From assembly GCA_050290225.1 (NCBI GenBank), contig JBNKHG010000033.1, forward strand, positions 62,001-126,000: a DNA stretch of 64,000 nt, given 5' to 3'. A program made the position numbers and the translations under genes. Each line of letters begins with the position of its first letter. The stretch's first letter is position 1. This document shows, piece after piece, positions 43,162 to 52,358 of the stretch. This stretch comes from JBNKHG01 sp050290225. Lineage in GTDB: Bacteria; Pseudomonadota; Gammaproteobacteria; Pseudomonadales; Cellvibrionaceae. The notes beneath the pieces are model-generated. The model ran no database searches. It had not been told where the DNA came from and was given only the letters and a program-made list of their open reading frames with translations.

Positions 43162-44772
43162 CTATGCTTTGTCTCTGTCCCAGGTAGTCGCTGTTACTCC
43201 GGACTTTTTAAGGTCACTCTTTTGAATTTTCCCTGTCGGCGTTTTCGGCAATTCATTCACGATATTTATATATTTTGGAACCATGAAAGCAGGGAGTTTC
43301 TGCTCAGCAAATTTGTATATATCTTCAGGGGAAATTTTGGCATCAGGTTTAACTACTATCGAGACCATTACTTCTTCTTCTGAATATTCAGCTTTTACGG
43401 GAAAAACTGCGCATTCAGTAATAGACTCATGCTGTTGAATCACACTCTCCACTTCCATAGAGGATATGTTTTCACCTCTTCTTCTTATAGAGTCACTAAC
43501 TCTATCTACAAAATAACAATTACCTTCGTCATCAATTTTTCCCGCATCACCGCTATGAAGCCACAAATTCCTCCATTTTTGCAGAGTCCATTCAGGATGA
43601 TTGACATATCCAAGCATTGTCGTCCAGGGCTTTCTTGGCCGGACCAATATTTCACCCACTTCCCCGACAGGAACTTCTTCATCATTTTCATTTGCGATGC
43701 GAATTTCAAAATCCTGAGTTCTTACTTTGCCAACTATTTGGCTATCCGGCACGGCTGTACACAATGGCATGGCGATGGGAAGGTTAACTTCCGTAGACGC
43801 ATAAGCTGTGCACACCCGGACACCAAATCGTTTACAAAATTGGTCCAGATCTTTCAATAACGGACACATCAGGACTTTTTCCAGAGTAGTGTTATCGTCC
43901 CCTTTTTCAGGTTGATTTCTTAAAAAGTTGGCCATTACACCAAGGAGAAATGTAGCTGTAACATTATTGCGACGAACATCCTCCAGGAACCTTGAGGCAC
44001 TGAAGGAATCCGGTATGACCGCGGTTGCGCCTTTTTGTGCGGCGGCCAGGCATACTCCCCATCGCCCGGCAATATGAAAAAGCGGAAGACCTCCAGTGTA
44101 GTAGATATCGTTCTTATTAAGCTCCAGTACCGATGCACAGCCTTTCGAATATTCAAACGCATGAGCGTGCGATACCATTACACCTTTAGATGGCCCCGTG
44201 GTGCCAGAGGTATACATTATAGATAAAATATCAACTGTAGCCGGAGTATGTTTGACCTTCCTGGAATTTTTTGACTTTAATTTGGCGATATTATTTATAT
44301 CAATGTTTTCAAACTCGTGTTTTTCAGGCTTGGGAGAATTGGACGCCACATTGGAATCTTTGATGTAGAGTCTTTTCACCATCTGGATTGAGTGAGATAT
44401 TTCATACAGCCTATCCACATATCTCTCAGATATAACTACTGTACTTGCCCTGGAGTCTGTAAGCACATGTATGAGCAGATCACCTTTGTAGCCAGTATTT
44501 ATAGGTACCTCTATAGCGCCTATCTTGGACAATGCGCACCATAACGTGAGGTAATCCGCGCAATCCTCCATCATTACGCCAACCACGTCGCCCGCTGAAA
44601 CGCCTGAGTCTATCAGGTTGGCCGCCATGATATCGGATAGCTTATCAACCTCCGCATAGGTGTACTGCTCTCCATCAGCGATAATCCATGGCTTTTCCGC
44701 GTGGCTCTCAGCCATACTTTTAAGGAGATACGGTAAGGTGTTTTCGTTTATCGACATATCTCTTACGCTCAT
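43162..44772 (-). CDS. AMP-forming acyl-CoA synthetase
   Basis: A 536-residue ANL-family ligase that activates a carboxylic acid to its CoA thioester using ATP. The P-loop MYTSGTTGPSKGVMVSHAHA, the A5-type AYASTEVN, the hinge WLHSGDAGKIDDEGNCYFVD and the C-terminal catalytic Lys in PKTPTGKIQKSDL are all present. Starts at 44772 or 44757 are both possible. It is the last gene of the leftward operon and a paralogue of the ligase at 50680-52308. Confidence 0.92.
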   Translation of the reverse strand: MSVRDMSINENTLPYLLKSMAESHAEKPWIIADGEQYTYAEVDKLSDIMAANLIDSGVSAGDVVGVMMEDCADYLTLWCALSKIGAIEVPINTGYKGDLLIHVLTDSRASTVVISERYVDRLYEISHSIQMVKRLYIKDSNVASNSPKPEKHEFENIDINNIAKLKSKNSRKVKHTPATVDILSIMYTSGTTGPSKGVMVSHAHAFEYSKGCASVLELNKNDIYYTGGLPLFHIAGRWGVCLAAAQKGATAVIPDSFSASRFLEDVRRNNVTATFLLGVMANFLRNQPEKGDDNTTLEKVLMCPLLKDLDQFCKRFGVRVCTAYASTEVNLPIAMPLCTAVPDSQIVGKVRTQDFEIRIANENDEEVPVGEVGEILVRPRKPWTTMLGYVNHPEWTLQKWRNLWLHSGDAGKIDDEGNCYFVDRVSDSIRRRGENISSMEVESVIQQHESITECAVFPVKAEYSEEEVMVSIVVKPDAKISPEDIYKFAEQKLPAFMVPKYINIVNELPKTPTGKIQKSDLKKSGVTATTWDRDKA

Positions 44773-44782
44773 TTAAAAATTA

Positions 44783-45880
44783 TTACAGGTCAGATATAAA
44801 TTCCAGTAATTCTTTCGCTCGTTTATCAAGTTGATCCAGGGGAAGAGGCTCTACCAACCCCGGATTTAAATTTTTCATAAGTTCACGAGCCTTCTCTGTG
44901 TAATATACTGTTCCAGCTGAATCCACTTCTTCTATCCCATCCATTTTAATAATGGATCTGTTATATTCCAGCGCTGCACACAACGTGAGGTTCTGAGGTA
45001 AATCGAGACTTATCTCCCCTTCGTCAATAAGCACGGGGTAACCTCCCAAAAGCCCCTGCGGCCCCGCAACGGAAACCTGGGCTCGGATTGAAGGGTCGAC
45101 GAGCGCTTCTATAACAGGGATACAGGATGCGGCAGTAATTATATTAAAGCTGCTGTCTACGCTCTCAACACTTTTCCCAATGTAAGCAATGTCGTCGTCT
45201 CTTTTACCTTCTTCACCAATATACACCCTGACCCGCCTTTCTTCCACCGGCTGCTGGGATAGCATAACGTCATACACTTGCGAGTGTTGGGCCAATACTC
45301 TTATAACCGGCAGATCATTTACGTGCTTTTCGGATTTTCGTAAGCGATTCCAGAGATTTACTGAGGTTCTAAGATGAATAATCCCGGTATTCCCCAATCC
45401 CGCTTTAGGTGTGGGCAGCCCCATTTTTCCGAGAAGAAAATGATTTAAATCCGGGAAACTGACATTAACCACCGGAGTTTCACTACCCATATCATGCAAG
45501 GTACGCATCAGGCACTTTAATATGGATATATGGCAAGGTAACTGAACGCCGACACCCACTTTGTGCAGCACTTCAGCCAGAGGATGACGTTTACCTATAA
45601 TTCTCCACGGGCTTAATAAGCTTGCAGCCTGCACGATTATGTCGGGTTGGTGTTTCTTTAAAACTGATTCAAGGATTTCCTGATTCGTACAGTCGGCAGG
45701 TACAAATCTTATATCAGCCCGATGACAGGCCGCGAGCATATAAGCCTTCTTTCTCCCTTCTGAATCGGCCCTGTCAACTAAGATTAAAGATTCTACAGAC
45801 TTTCTACTTAATAGCATATCAGCCAAACGTGTCCCAACATCACCAGCCCCGAGTATCATTAAGTTTTTTCGTTTGGTCAT
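44783..45880 (-). CDS. Saccharopine-dehydrogenase-like NAD(P)-binding protein
   Basis: A 365-residue oxidoreductase-like protein. The N-terminal Rossmann motif is MILGAGDVGTRLADMLL (Gly-x-Gly-x-x-Gly near residue 11), followed by the VDRADSEGRK strand end and DIIVQAAS. The rest lacks motifs I can assign. It may be a dehydrogenase on an amino- or oxo-acid, or a trans-acting enoyl reductase; both occur in this superfamily. It lies between the FadB-like gene (69-base gap) and the acyl-CoA ligase (10-base gap), so it belongs to the same pathway. Confidence 0.75.
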   Translation of the reverse strand: MTKRKNLMILGAGDVGTRLADMLLSRKSVESLILVDRADSEGRKKAYMLAACHRADIRFVPADCTNQEILESVLKKHQPDIIVQAASLLSPWRIIGKRHPLAEVLHKVGVGVQLPCHISILKCLMRTLHDMGSETPVVNVSFPDLNHFLLGKMGLPTPKAGLGNTGIIHLRTSVNLWNRLRKSEKHVNDLPVIRVLAQHSQVYDVMLSQQPVEERRVRVYIGEEGKRDDDIAYIGKSVESVDSSFNIITAASCIPVIEALVDPSIRAQVSVAGPQGLLGGYPVLIDEGEISLDLPQNLTLCAALEYNRSIIKMDGIEEVDSAGTVYYTEKARELMKNLNPGLVEPLPLDQLDKRAKELLEFISDL

Positions 45881-45949
45881 AACATTTATCTCATTAGCAC
45901 ATTTTTGGAAGATGCTAAATTGGGAAAGGCAGTGTTATTACGTCACTAA

Positions 45950-48067
45950 TCACTGGTTAGCATATGCTTCGTAAAAACCTTTATCTTCCTCCGCCAGTTG
46001 TTTTATTAGATTAGAGGGACGCCAATGCTTACCATGTATCTCTTCGAATTTTTTCAGTTTTCTATAGACATTTTTTATTCCTAAATGGTCTGCATAAAAC
46101 ATTGGCCCACCGGTATGGACCGGAAAACCGAATCCGTTTAAGAAAATTACATCGATATCCGTTGGCGATCGGGCAATACCCTCCTCAAGAATGAGAGCCC
46201 CTTCATTAATAAGAGAAAAGATACAACGTTCGACTATCTCTGAGCTATTTATCACTCGCTGCTCAACACCAAGCTCTAAAGAGCGCTTGCAAATAATGTC
46301 GTGAACTTCCTCGTCCAGTACAGGCGTTCGATTACCAGGTTCGTATTTGTACCAGCCTTTACCCACCTTCTGGCCAAACCGCCCCATTTCGCATATAGTA
46401 TCGGCAACCGTATAGGGATAAATGTTGTCTACATAAGCTCCCTCTTCTTTCCTTCTCTTTCTCATTCTCCAATCAATATCGTTTCCGGCAAGATCACCAA
46501 GAGTAAAGGGACCCATCGGCATACCGAATTCATATATAGCCTCGTCTATATCTTTAGGCAAGGCGCCCTCTTCCAACATTAAGCTTGCTTCACGATAATA
46601 AGGCTCTGCCATCCTGTTAGCCACGAAACCATCGCATACACCTACTACTACGCCAATTTTATTCATACGTTTGCAAAGTTGCATAACCGAACATACGATG
46701 TCCTCTTTAGTCATCTCTCCTTCAACAACTTCAACAAGCCGCATTATGTTTGCGGGACTAAAGAAATGCATACCTATAACGGATTCAGGCCTTGAGGTAC
46801 AGGAAGCGATCTCATTAATATCCAAAGAAGACGTATTTGTTGCCAGAATTGCACTCTTTTTACATATACTGTCTAATTCTTTGAAAACAGCCTTTTTGAC
46901 TGACATCTCCTCGTATACAGCTTCTACAACAATATCCAAATCTTTAAAACTATCGATATCTTCATATACGGGTTCGATCAATGAATGTCGATTTTGAGCT
47001 TCTTGCAAGCTAATCCGGCCTTTTTGGGCACTACGATCATAGTTTGCCTTAATATTTTCTATGGCTTTTTTCAAACTGTCTTTATTTTTATCCAGTATTT
47101 TTACGGGAATTCCAGCGTTGGCAAAAGACATTGCAATACCAGCACCCATAGTCCCCGACCCTAATACACCGGCTGAATTCACACTTACCACATTGCCCAT
47201 TTTTTTTGATAAATATTTTTTGCCGACTTCTCTTTCTGCAAAAAAAGCATGTATTTGAGCCTTACTTTGAGGAGAGGATAAACATTCCATAAAAAGTTTA
47301 GACTCGTATTCACATCCTTCCGAGATCGGCATGGTCAAAGATGCTTCGATGGCGTCAATCGCCTTCCAGGGAGAGAGCAGCCCTCGAGCCTGCGTCGCAA
47401 TCTTTCTGCGGTATTCGTCGAATATTGACTTACTGTCGACGTTGTCAGTTTCAGGAACAGAAAGGTCACCGGTCTTTCGTCTGCCCGCTCCTGTTTTGAT
47501 CAAATCCTTTGTATACACCAGACTTTGCTCAAGAATATTACCCTCAAACACCACATCCACAACACCGTTATCCAATGCCTGGTTTGCTGTTATCCTCTCT
47601 CCTTGTACTATCATTTCCAAAGCGAAAGGAATACCGGCAATCCTGGGTAGCCTTTGCGTGCCGCCAGCCCCCGGAAGCAGCCCAAGTTTGACTTCCGGCA
47701 ATCCAAGCACTGAACTTTTATCGGCACATCGATAGTGAGTAGCCAACGCCAGCTCCAACCCGCCCCCGAGGCAATATCCCTGAATAGCGGATACTACTAA
47801 TTTTGCACAATCTTCTATGAAATCAACAAGCTCGGGTATGTCAGGTTTCAACGCTTCGGCTGCAAATTCCTTTATATCAGCACCGCCAACAAACTTACCC
47901 TCATCACCCGTAAGAATTATAGCCGCGACACTTTCATCATTTTCAGCCTTGCTAATCTCGTGTATTAGACCTTTTCTAACTTCATGTCCAAGCGCATTTA
48001 CTGGAGGATTGTGGACTGTTATCACACGAATTTCATCAATATCTCTAGTCCAAACTTTGCCTGACAT
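45950..48067 (-). CDS. Bifunctional enoyl-CoA hydratase / 3-hydroxyacyl-CoA dehydrogenase
   Basis: A 705-residue fusion of the peroxisomal type. An N-terminal crotonase domain has GGADIKEFAAEAL, GYCLGGGLELALATHYR and EVKLGLLPGAGGTQRLPR, with the two active-site acidic positions. It is followed by the NAD-binding VLGSGTMGAGIAMSFANAGI, the 3HCDH motif VIGMHFFSPANIMRLVEVV and the C-terminal EPYYREASLMLEEGA region. It performs hydration and NAD-dependent oxidation in beta-oxidation. It heads the leftward operon, divergent from the acyl-CoA dehydrogenases. Confidence 0.92.
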   Translation of the reverse strand: MSGKVWTRDIDEIRVITVHNPPVNALGHEVRKGLIHEISKAENDESVAAIILTGDEGKFVGGADIKEFAAEALKPDIPELVDFIEDCAKLVVSAIQGYCLGGGLELALATHYRCADKSSVLGLPEVKLGLLPGAGGTQRLPRIAGIPFALEMIVQGERITANQALDNGVVDVVFEGNILEQSLVYTKDLIKTGAGRRKTGDLSVPETDNVDSKSIFDEYRRKIATQARGLLSPWKAIDAIEASLTMPISEGCEYESKLFMECLSSPQSKAQIHAFFAEREVGKKYLSKKMGNVVSVNSAGVLGSGTMGAGIAMSFANAGIPVKILDKNKDSLKKAIENIKANYDRSAQKGRISLQEAQNRHSLIEPVYEDIDSFKDLDIVVEAVYEEMSVKKAVFKELDSICKKSAILATNTSSLDINEIASCTSRPESVIGMHFFSPANIMRLVEVVEGEMTKEDIVCSVMQLCKRMNKIGVVVGVCDGFVANRMAEPYYREASLMLEEGALPKDIDEAIYEFGMPMGPFTLGDLAGNDIDWRMRKRRKEEGAYVDNIYPYTVADTICEMGRFGQKVGKGWYKYEPGNRTPVLDEEVHDIICKRSLELGVEQRVINSSEIVERCIFSLINEGALILEEGIARSPTDIDVIFLNGFGFPVHTGGPMFYADHLGIKNVYRKLKKFEEIHGKHWRPSNLIKQLAEEDKGFYEAYANQ

Positions 48068-48164
48068 TTAATTACCTACCTTCTTAATTACCTACCTTCT
48101 ACTTGCTCTCAATTAAAACCGTTTAATCGATATCGGAGCCCTAAATCTAAACAACAGAAGACAT

Positions 48165-48198
48165 CATACCGATCGGTTGTATTTCGACCATACGGTAT
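48165..48198. promoter_or_regulatory. Candidate TetR operator pair in the divergent promoter
   Basis: CATACCGATCGGTTGTAT (48165-48182), with the perfect ACCGATCGGT core, is followed by CCATACGGTAT (48188-48198). Related pairs occur at 57666-57701 and 60084-60110. It lies between the FadB-like gene and the acyl-CoA dehydrogenase operon. Confidence 0.6.
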
Positions 48199-48315
48199 AT
48201 ATACTAGAAGAACTCGGAATTGATGTAAAGCTTTCTTACGCAGGAATACATAAATTATTTTCCATCTATTCTCAACACGAGCAGAACTAATATGGGCATT
48301 TTTAAGGGATCTGAA

Positions 48316-49527
48316 ATGAATTTGGATTTACTACTTTCGACAGAACTCAAAGACCTTCGAAAGGAGATACATAACTTTTTGGAAGAAGAAAGAAATAACC
48401 GGATTTTTAGTAAAATTTACGCAAATAGAGATCTAACCAAGGAAGACCACCTGGAATGGTATAGAAAACTCTCAAAGAGAGGCTGGCTTATTCCACATTG
48501 GCCTAAGGAACATGGTGGTCAAGATTGGTCTCCCGTTAAATATGCAATCCTTGAACGAGAACTTGCACTTGCAGATGCGCCACCAGTCTCACCATTTGGG
48601 GTATCAATGATAGGGCCGGTACTCTATACCTTTGGCAGCAAATACCAAATAGAGAAATATCTACCAGGAATCGCTAAATGCCGCCATCTGTGGTGTCAGG
48701 GATACTCCGAACCCGAGGCAGGGTCAGATCTTGCTTCACTGAGAACAAAAGCGACCAGATCCGGGAGCGACTATATAGTTAACGGACACAAGCTATGGAC
48801 GTCTGAAGCACACTGGGCAGACTATATGTTTTGCCTGGTTAAGATGGAACACGGGAATGAAGGAAAGCACGCTATATCAATGCTCCTGATAGATATGAAA
48901 TCTCCGGGAATTACTGTAGACCCCATAATTACAATAGATAACAAACACCATATCAATCAGGTTTTTTTGGATGATGTTCGTGTGCCGGCTGAAAACCTTA
49001 TCGGAGAAGAAAATCAGGCGTGGAGTATTGCAAAATTTCTGCTGGAAAAAGAAAGAACATCAGTAGCTGAGGTTGGCCGATCAAGAAGAAACAGCCGGAA
49101 TCTTCATGAGCTCATCCTGTCAATTAGCGAGGAGCGAAATATCAAACCTGCGGAGAAATATGAGTTACTTATAAAACTTAAAGAAATAATAGTTGATCTT
49201 GACGCTCTTGAACTCACTCAATTATGGGTACTATCATCTCCCAACGCCGACACGAAGGATGCTCTGACACTAAAAATTAAAGGCAGCGAAATACAGAAAC
49301 GAATAACGGATTTAGCAATTCGAGTAATAGGCCCTGATACGCTTACTTACGATTCTATGGATTCAGTGAATAATAATTATATGTTATGTGATAATTTCCA
49401 AGAAAAGCGGAGATTTTTAGCCGAGCATTTATGGAATCGTGCAACAAGTATCTATGGCGGTACGAACGAAGTACTTCGAAATGTAATCGCAAGAAATATT
49501 ATCAAAGAGAACGAGATGGGAATATGA
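48316..49527 (+). CDS. Acyl-CoA dehydrogenase, first of a pair
   Basis: About 403 residues from the ATG at 48316 (MNLDLLLSTELKDLRKEI), chosen over 48292 because AAGGGA lies just before it. It has the acyl-CoA dehydrogenase signatures WCQGYSEPEAGSDLASLRTK and TSEAHWADYMFCLVK and the C-terminal YGGTNEVLRNVIARNI with the catalytic Glu position. Its stop overlaps the next acyl-CoA dehydrogenase by four bases (ATGA). Such tight pairs often form hetero-oligomers acting on bulky or cyclic acyl-CoAs. Confidence 0.9.
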   Translation: MNLDLLLSTELKDLRKEIHNFLEEERNNRIFSKIYANRDLTKEDHLEWYRKLSKRGWLIPHWPKEHGGQDWSPVKYAILERELALADAPPVSPFGVSMIGPVLYTFGSKYQIEKYLPGIAKCRHLWCQGYSEPEAGSDLASLRTKATRSGSDYIVNGHKLWTSEAHWADYMFCLVKMEHGNEGKHAISMLLIDMKSPGITVDPIITIDNKHHINQVFLDDVRVPAENLIGEENQAWSIAKFLLEKERTSVAEVGRSRRNSRNLHELILSISEERNIKPAEKYELLIKLKEIIVDLDALELTQLWVLSSPNADTKDALTLKIKGSEIQKRITDLAIRVIGPDTLTYDSMDSVNNNYMLCDNFQEKRRFLAEHLWNRATSIYGGTNEVLRNVIARNIIKENEMGI

Positions 49528-50621
49528 ATATTGATCTAACAGATGAACAGAAAATGCTACATGATGCCGTTCATCGTTACCTTGCCGGCCTGTCAGATAA
49601 GAAGCAAAAAACAAGGGATGACTCGACAGAAAAAAATGTATTGGAAATTTGGGATAGCTTTGCTAAATATGGCTGGCTTGGGATGTGCAATAAAAGAGGC
49701 ATAAGTGATGAAACCGGGTCTTTTGCCGAGGCTTTATTAATCAGCGAAGCTATAGGAAGGCATTTGATTGACATCCCTTTCTTAAGCACTGTAGTAATTG
49801 CTGAAACATTGATCAGTTTATGTAAAGAGACTAACCATAACACTGATATTTTGCAGTCAATAATTTCAGGAAAAACTATAGTTTCTCTCGCACACTTTGA
49901 GAGAAATGCAAATTATATCAGCTCCCCAACCTGCTCGAAGGCCGTCGCGCTGGATGAGGGTTTTCGGCTTGATGCATCAAAAATCAATGTTTTATCTGCC
50001 GCATTGGCAGACTATTTAATCGTTTCTGCCAATATACATGAAAAAGATTCGGAAAAATCAGAATTTGGTCTTTTTATAATCCCTAAAGACCTGGATGGAA
50101 TTTCTATCGACACGATATCCTCAATTGATGGCTCTCCTGTTTCAACGGTATCCATCCGTAACGTTATTGTAAATCCGGCCAATCTGCTTATAAAGGGAAA
50201 AAACGCTATAACGACATTGAACCATACACTTATCTTTGCAATTTGCGCAACCTGTGCTGAAATTGTCGGCTCTATGCAAACACTGTTTAATCAGACTGTT
50301 TCATACCTGAAAATTCGTCGTCAATTCAATAGCCCACTCATAGAATTCCAGGCTCTTCAACATCGCGTAACCGATATGTATATGGATTTATTTCAGTGCA
50401 AAATTTATATCGAATTTATGTGCAATATCGCCTCATCAGACCGTGAAATTGATTATAGCTTCACGCTATCGGCAAAAAAATTTATTGACCAGGCTTCTAT
50501 TAGAATAGCCAACGAAGCCATTCAACTCCACGGGGGTATTGGTGTTACGCAGGAATTATCCGTTGGCAACCATTATAAGCGAATAATTTCACGGCAGAAC
50601 ATTTTCACAACACCTGCTTAA
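49524..50621 (+). CDS. Acyl-CoA dehydrogenase, second of a pair
   Basis: About 365 residues from the ATG at 49524 (MNIDLTDEQKMLHDAVHRYL). It is shorter and more diverged than its partner. The N-terminal helical domain, a weak middle domain and the C-terminal KIRRQFNSPLIEFQALQHRV and AIQLHGGIGVTQELSVGNHY are present. The usual YGGT-E catalytic segment is not visible, so it may be the non-catalytic or FAD-holding subunit of a heteromer with the gene before it. Confidence 0.87.
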   Translation: MNIDLTDEQKMLHDAVHRYLAGLSDKKQKTRDDSTEKNVLEIWDSFAKYGWLGMCNKRGISDETGSFAEALLISEAIGRHLIDIPFLSTVVIAETLISLCKETNHNTDILQSIISGKTIVSLAHFERNANYISSPTCSKAVALDEGFRLDASKINVLSAALADYLIVSANIHEKDSEKSEFGLFIIPKDLDGISIDTISSIDGSPVSTVSIRNVIVNPANLLIKGKNAITTLNHTLIFAICATCAEIVGSMQTLFNQTVSYLKIRRQFNSPLIEFQALQHRVTDMYMDLFQCKIYIEFMCNIASSDREIDYSFTLSAKKFIDQASIRIANEAIQLHGGIGVTQELSVGNHYKRIISRQNIFTTPA

Positions 50622-50679
50622 ACCGGGAAATAATATGTTTTGAAAATCTAAGATTAGTTGACGTTCACGCGGAGTAGGC

Positions 50680-52308
50680 ATGTATATTTCAAATGATTTT
50701 GGATCTATACCGACAATTTCGTCGGTAATTCATTCAGCCGCCAGGGAAAATGGTGAGTGTGTCTGGATAATTACTGAAGATCGAACGATAACTTATGCGG
50801 AAATGGACAGGCTATCCGATACTTTTGCATCTTATTTAGCTGACATGGGTGTCTGTGAAGGTGATACTCTCGCCATTCTGTTGCCCAATTCTATCGAGTA
50901 TGTAATTTTATTTTGTGCTCTTGCCAAGCTCGGCGCGATACAGGTGCCGATAAACACCGCTTTTAAGGGTGATATGCTGACACACATCATAAACGACTCC
51001 GAAGCAAAGTATTGCCTGACAAATAAATCCTTGAGTAACAATATAAAAGATGTTTCTGAGAAATTAATTCAATTAAATGGGCTAATAATCCTCGATTTGG
51101 ATAGTGAAAAGATAACTAGACCTGATAAAAAATATAATGAAGGCTCCCCTTTTTCAATGCACTATGTGGATAACATTTTCGATATTCCTCCGCGGACTTT
51201 TGTGGCCGTGGATCAAAGCCCTGATAATGTTATGGGCATCTATTACACTTCCGGCACTACCGGACCCTCAAAGGGAGTTATATGCACTCACGTGCAATGT
51301 TACTTATACGCTTCTGCGGGATATCAAGCCGGCTTTCTTGGAAAAGAGGATCGCTACTATGCGACCTTGCCGCTCTTCCACATAGGTGGATTATGGGCAA
51401 TCATCTATGGTGTGGCTATTGCTGGAGCTTCAGCCGTCTTAACTAAAACTTTCAGTGCAAGCAGATTTTGGTCCGATATATCAAACTATGAAATAACCAT
51501 AGCATTTTTGCTGGGTTCTATGGTTAATTTTATTAGTCGAGAAGACCGATCTGCAAACGATTCTCACAACCCATTAAAACGAATTTGCATTGCCCCATCC
51601 ACCCTGGATATACCCCAAATTGAGGAGCGATTTGGGGTTAGCGTCTGGACCGCATATGGTTCCACAGAAATTGGTTCTCCTATTATTGGTGACAACAATT
51701 CTCCTAACCGACTCACTTGTGGAAAGGTACGCAACGAACTTTATGATGTCCGGATTGCCGATGAAAACGACAACGAATTACCAACTGGTCAAAGCGGTGA
51801 ACTTTTGGTTCGACCAAAGATACCTTTTGCAATAACTCCTGGTTATTGGAAAAACCCTGAAGCAACAATTAATTCTTTTAGAAATTTGTGGTTCCATACG
51901 GGCGACATTATGTATGCGGACGATGATGGATACTACTATTTCGTCGATCGATGTAAAGATGTCATTAGGAAAGGGGGCGAAAACATATCTTCAGTAGAAG
52001 TTGAGGATCAAATTCACAAACATCCTGCGGTGTCTGAAGCTGCAGTATTTCCGGTGCCATCAGAGCTCTCAGAAGACGAAGTTATGGCTGCTATTGTGCT
52101 TAAAAAAGAAGGCTCAATTACACATGAGGAGATTATACAGTTCCTCGATAATAAGCTGCCCTACTTTATGATTCCCAGATATATAGATTTTACCGAAAAC
52201 ATGCCTAAAACTGAGTCAGGGAAAGTGAAAAAGATACTTTTAAAAGAAAAGGGAATTACCAATTCAACATGGGACTGGAACAACTCTAATATTAAGCTAA
52301 CCAGATGA
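50680..52308 (+). CDS. AMP-forming acyl-CoA synthetase (paralogue)
   Basis: A 542-residue ANL ligase with the P-loop YYTSGTTGPSKGVICTHVQC, AYGSTEIGSP, WFHTGDIMYADDDGYYYFVD and the catalytic Lys in PKTESGKVKKILL. It shares many exact stretches with the ligase at 43162-44772 (for example PINT-KGD and RRGENISS/RKGGENISS), so one arose by duplication. It is third in the rightward operon of acyl-CoA dehydrogenases and thiolase. Confidence 0.92.
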   Translation: MYISNDFGSIPTISSVIHSAARENGECVWIITEDRTITYAEMDRLSDTFASYLADMGVCEGDTLAILLPNSIEYVILFCALAKLGAIQVPINTAFKGDMLTHIINDSEAKYCLTNKSLSNNIKDVSEKLIQLNGLIILDLDSEKITRPDKKYNEGSPFSMHYVDNIFDIPPRTFVAVDQSPDNVMGIYYTSGTTGPSKGVICTHVQCYLYASAGYQAGFLGKEDRYYATLPLFHIGGLWAIIYGVAIAGASAVLTKTFSASRFWSDISNYEITIAFLLGSMVNFISREDRSANDSHNPLKRICIAPSTLDIPQIEERFGVSVWTAYGSTEIGSPIIGDNNSPNRLTCGKVRNELYDVRIADENDNELPTGQSGELLVRPKIPFAITPGYWKNPEATINSFRNLWFHTGDIMYADDDGYYYFVDRCKDVIRKGGENISSVEVEDQIHKHPAVSEAAVFPVPSELSEDEVMAAIVLKKEGSITHEEIIQFLDNKLPYFMIPRYIDFTENMPKTESGKVKKILLKEKGITNSTWDWNNSNIKLTR

Positions 52309-52358
52309 TAGCGTATTAGCTATTGTGTTTTAACCTTAACTTAACGGACAGATATTTT

